Shown here: positions 5,864 through 7,160 of the stretch, piece after piece
Layout: every line of letters begins with the position of its first letter
How positions within the stretch are numbered: position 1 is the stretch's first letter
Assembly: GCA_025353525.1 (NCBI GenBank)
Contig: JANXOO010001206.1
Coordinates: forward strand, 1 to 7,160
DNA: 7,160 bases
Source: Schlesneria sp.
GTDB taxonomy: Bacteria; Planctomycetota; Planctomycetia; Planctomycetales; Planctomycetaceae
Reading direction: 5' to 3'
The notes under the pieces: generated by a model
Seen by the model: the letters and a program-made list of their open reading frames with translations, nothing else
Told to the model about the DNA's origin: nothing
Databases searched by the model: none
Made by a program: the position numbers and the translations under genes

Positions 5864-6784
5864 ATGTCAGCGTTAAGCGGGGTCACAGCGTACGACGGAG
5901 TGATGTTGCTGATCGTGGTTTTCACCACAATCCACGGCTTCTGGAAGGGCGCGACCTGGCAAATCGCTCCGATCATGTCTCTCGTTCTGGGATACATGAT
6001 CGCCATGCCGATGTCGATCACGACGGCGCATTATTTCGGCGAGCCTCCACAGAATCGCCTGTTCGCACTGGTCACGATCTATATCGGAGTTTCGCTGGTT
6101 GTCTACCTGCTTTTCCGATCGTTTCGCGCAGGAATCGACAAGGCGAAGCTGACCGAATTCGATCGGCACCTTGGGGCATTGCTGGGGGCACTCAAGGGAG
6201 TGTTACTGACGTTGGCAACGACCGTCGGACTGTTGATCTATTCGACGATGGCACGGGAAATTATTCTGAAATCGGAAAGTAGTACGATTGCCGCCAGAAT
6301 CATTAATGCGGTCTATCCGATTCTGCCGCAGGCCATGCATCAGATTCTGAGACCCTACCTGCATCAACTCAATAGCGAACTGCCTCTCGATCTTCACGAG
6401 GACGAGACTGATGGTTCTCTGAACAATTCGATGCTGCCGCAACAGGCTCCGGCACTGACCCCAACCAATTCGAATGCCCGCCGTTCGACGTTTGATGACG
6501 AAGCCCCGATGCCCAATCGTCGTGCTCGCAGGACCGTGGTCGAAGATGACTACGACAATGAACCGGTGCCGGTTCGGCGAGCACCACCCGCCCGTCGTCG
6601 TGTGCCACAATACGATGACCAGGACACCCGGGAAAACTGGCGTCGCGACTCGGCAGACAGCAACAGTCGACGTTACCCCAACGATGTTCGTGACGTTCAG
6701 GATCCGTCGGATGAAGAGGATGATCCGTTCCACCCTGGAAAAACCGATCGCCGTTCCTCATCGCGAAAATCGCCGTCGTTTTGA
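5864..6784 (+). CDS. CvpA-family membrane protein with long charged C-terminal tail
   Basis: Inner-membrane protein of the CvpA (colicin V production) family. In other bacteria this family is linked to envelope stress tolerance and colicin V export; its biochemical role is unclear. With the ATG at 5864 the product is 306 aa. Asp11, GFWKG at 25-29, and DRHLGALLGALKG at 100-112 are the recognisable CvpA signatures. Hydrophobic segments lie near 12-23, 32-52, 66-84 and 104-126. The domain ends near 170. Residues ~178-306 are a disordered-looking tail rich in Asp/Glu, Arg and Pro, with alternating acidic and RR clusters; E. coli CvpA lacks it. I chose 5864 over the in-frame ATG at 5804 because AAGGA (5851-5855) lies eight bases before it and the CvpA core begins right there; 5804 would add 20 unconvincing residues. 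The tail's role (protein or nucleic-acid contact) cannot be told from sequence. Confidence 0.85.
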   Translation: MSALSGVTAYDGVMLLIVVFTTIHGFWKGATWQIAPIMSLVLGYMIAMPMSITTAHYFGEPPQNRLFALVTIYIGVSLVVYLLFRSFRAGIDKAKLTEFDRHLGALLGALKGVLLTLATTVGLLIYSTMAREIILKSESSTIAARIINAVYPILPQAMHQILRPYLHQLNSELPLDLHEDETDGSLNNSMLPQQAPALTPTNSNARRSTFDDEAPMPNRRARRTVVEDDYDNEPVPVRRAPPARRRVPQYDDQDTRENWRRDSADSNSRRYPNDVRDVQDPSDEEDDPFHPGKTDRRSSSRKSPSF

Positions 6785-6900
6785 AGCGGGGTGATTCAGG
6801 CCTGCAGTCGCAAGGCAATCCCGGTGAAATAGTCTCCCCTCGTTTGTCGTTTTCCGCCTGTAACGCGATTAATCTCTTCCAAAGTAGTTCGTCTCAATGA

Positions 6901-7074
6901 CTCCGGCATCTGCAAATCGGTAAACAACTTTCGCGGAGTTGCCTTAGTGCATCGATCCTGGCTGCCGACATCGAGCGATGGCTGGCCGGTCAACACGGGA
7001 ATCTTGCCAAAGCCATGCCACTCATCGAACGCGCCCGACAGCGGTTTGCCAAAATGTCAGAATCGCCACCGTAG
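6901..7074 (+). pseudogene. Possible C-terminal remnant of a lost helical protein
   Basis: This frame is open from a TGA at 6898-6900 to a TAG at 7072-7074 and has no ATG start. Its last ~40 residues read like the end of an amphipathic helical protein: AADIERWLAGQHGN, then AKAMPLIERARQRFAKM, with a regular spacing of Leu/Ile/Ala and charged residues as in TPR-like repeats. The first ~15 residues are less protein-like. I do not recognise the family. It may be a gene remnant or chance. Confidence 0.2.
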
Positions 7075-7090
7075 GGAGTCGAATACGTGG

Positions 7091-7109
7091 CGTAGGCTTC
7101 CAGCCTGCG
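7091..7109. repeat. Planctomycete-type 'AGWKP' hairpin repeat
   Basis: CGTAGGCT (7091-7098) pairs with AGCCTGCG (7102-7109) around TCC: eight base pairs with one G-T wobble. Read on the - strand, the unit and its flank encode AGWKPTPRI; on the + strand VGFQPAIL. From memory, short peptides with these words appear as spurious ORFs across planctomycete intergenic regions, which marks a dispersed repeat and not a gene. Only one copy is in this window, so its repeated nature cannot be shown here. Confidence 0.5.
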
Positions 7110-7143
7110 ATTCTTACATTCGATTCAAAACAAAGACCACCAA

Positions 7144-7160
7144 ATGCAACTCGTCATTGA
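7144..7160 (+). CDS. Possible start of a further gene, cut by the window edge
   Basis: ATG at 7144 opens a frame reading MQLVI before the window ends. There is no strong ribosome binding site (only AAAG at 7132-7135, eight bases before the ATG). Five residues cannot identify a product; I list it only because the preceding stretch is non-coding and a gene start here would be natural. Confidence 0.15.

Larger units (their letters stand above)
6785..7143. other. Intergenic stretch without an intact gene
   Basis: No frame gives a full-length, well-started protein. What is visible is a small CAGGCCTG palindrome at 6797-6804, coding-like but start-less or short fragments on both strands (+ strand to 7074; - strand frame ending at 6796), and the hairpin repeat at 7091-7109. 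I see no terminator with a proper T-run for the CvpA-like gene. The mixture suggests decayed genes or repeat-rich spacer. Confidence 0.5.

Noticed and set aside
6978..7160. 60-codon + strand open frame reaching the right edge
   Set aside because: It crosses the hairpin repeat (VGFQPAIL), overlaps the other + strand fragment, and has no recognisable protein character.

Overview
The window looks like an ordinary chromosomal segment of a planctomycete (class Planctomycetia). This is an inference from several weak signs: moderate G+C, a secreted alpha/beta hydrolase of a type common in that group, long hydrophilic tails on membrane proteins, and a short 'AGWKP'-encoding hairpin repeat near the right edge that I know from planctomycete intergenic DNA. 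No 16S rRNA or other marker is present to settle it. All confident genes lie on the + strand. There are no rRNA or tRNA genes, no CRISPR array and no intact mobile element.

Layout. Bases 1-385 are a non-coding leader with two adjacent hairpins (13-48 and 55-78) and a third hairpin (336-359) just before the first gene. A membrane-bound, ion-pumping pyrophosphatase (hppA, 386-2998) overlaps by 4 bases a PlsC-type lysophospholipid acyltransferase (2995-3717), so the two are probably one transcription unit. After 179 non-coding bases comes a secreted alpha/beta hydrolase (3897-4778) with a complete Ser-Asp-His triad. It is followed by a good candidate rho-independent terminator (4821-4855). A second pair follows: a YdjM/DUF457-type membrane metal-dependent hydrolase (4984-5790) and a CvpA-family membrane protein with a long charged tail (5864-6784). 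The last ~375 bases hold no intact gene, only coding-like fragments on both strands, the hairpin repeat (7091-7109), and a possible start of a further gene cut by the window edge.

How the parts fit. The pyrophosphatase hydrolyses PPi made by biosynthesis and stores the energy as an ion gradient. The acyltransferase makes phosphatidic acid, and later lipid steps release PPi, so co-transcription is metabolically sensible but is an inference. The YdjM-like and CvpA-like proteins are both envelope proteins of poorly known role.

The most interesting item is the pyrophosphatase. It keeps every catalytic and gate residue I could check, but it has a divergent central signature. It combines the lysine that marks K+-independent H+ pumps with a glutamate at the position used by Na+-pumping relatives. 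This fits the published divergent, Na+-regulated H+-PPase subfamily. I found no previously undescribed multi-gene system.
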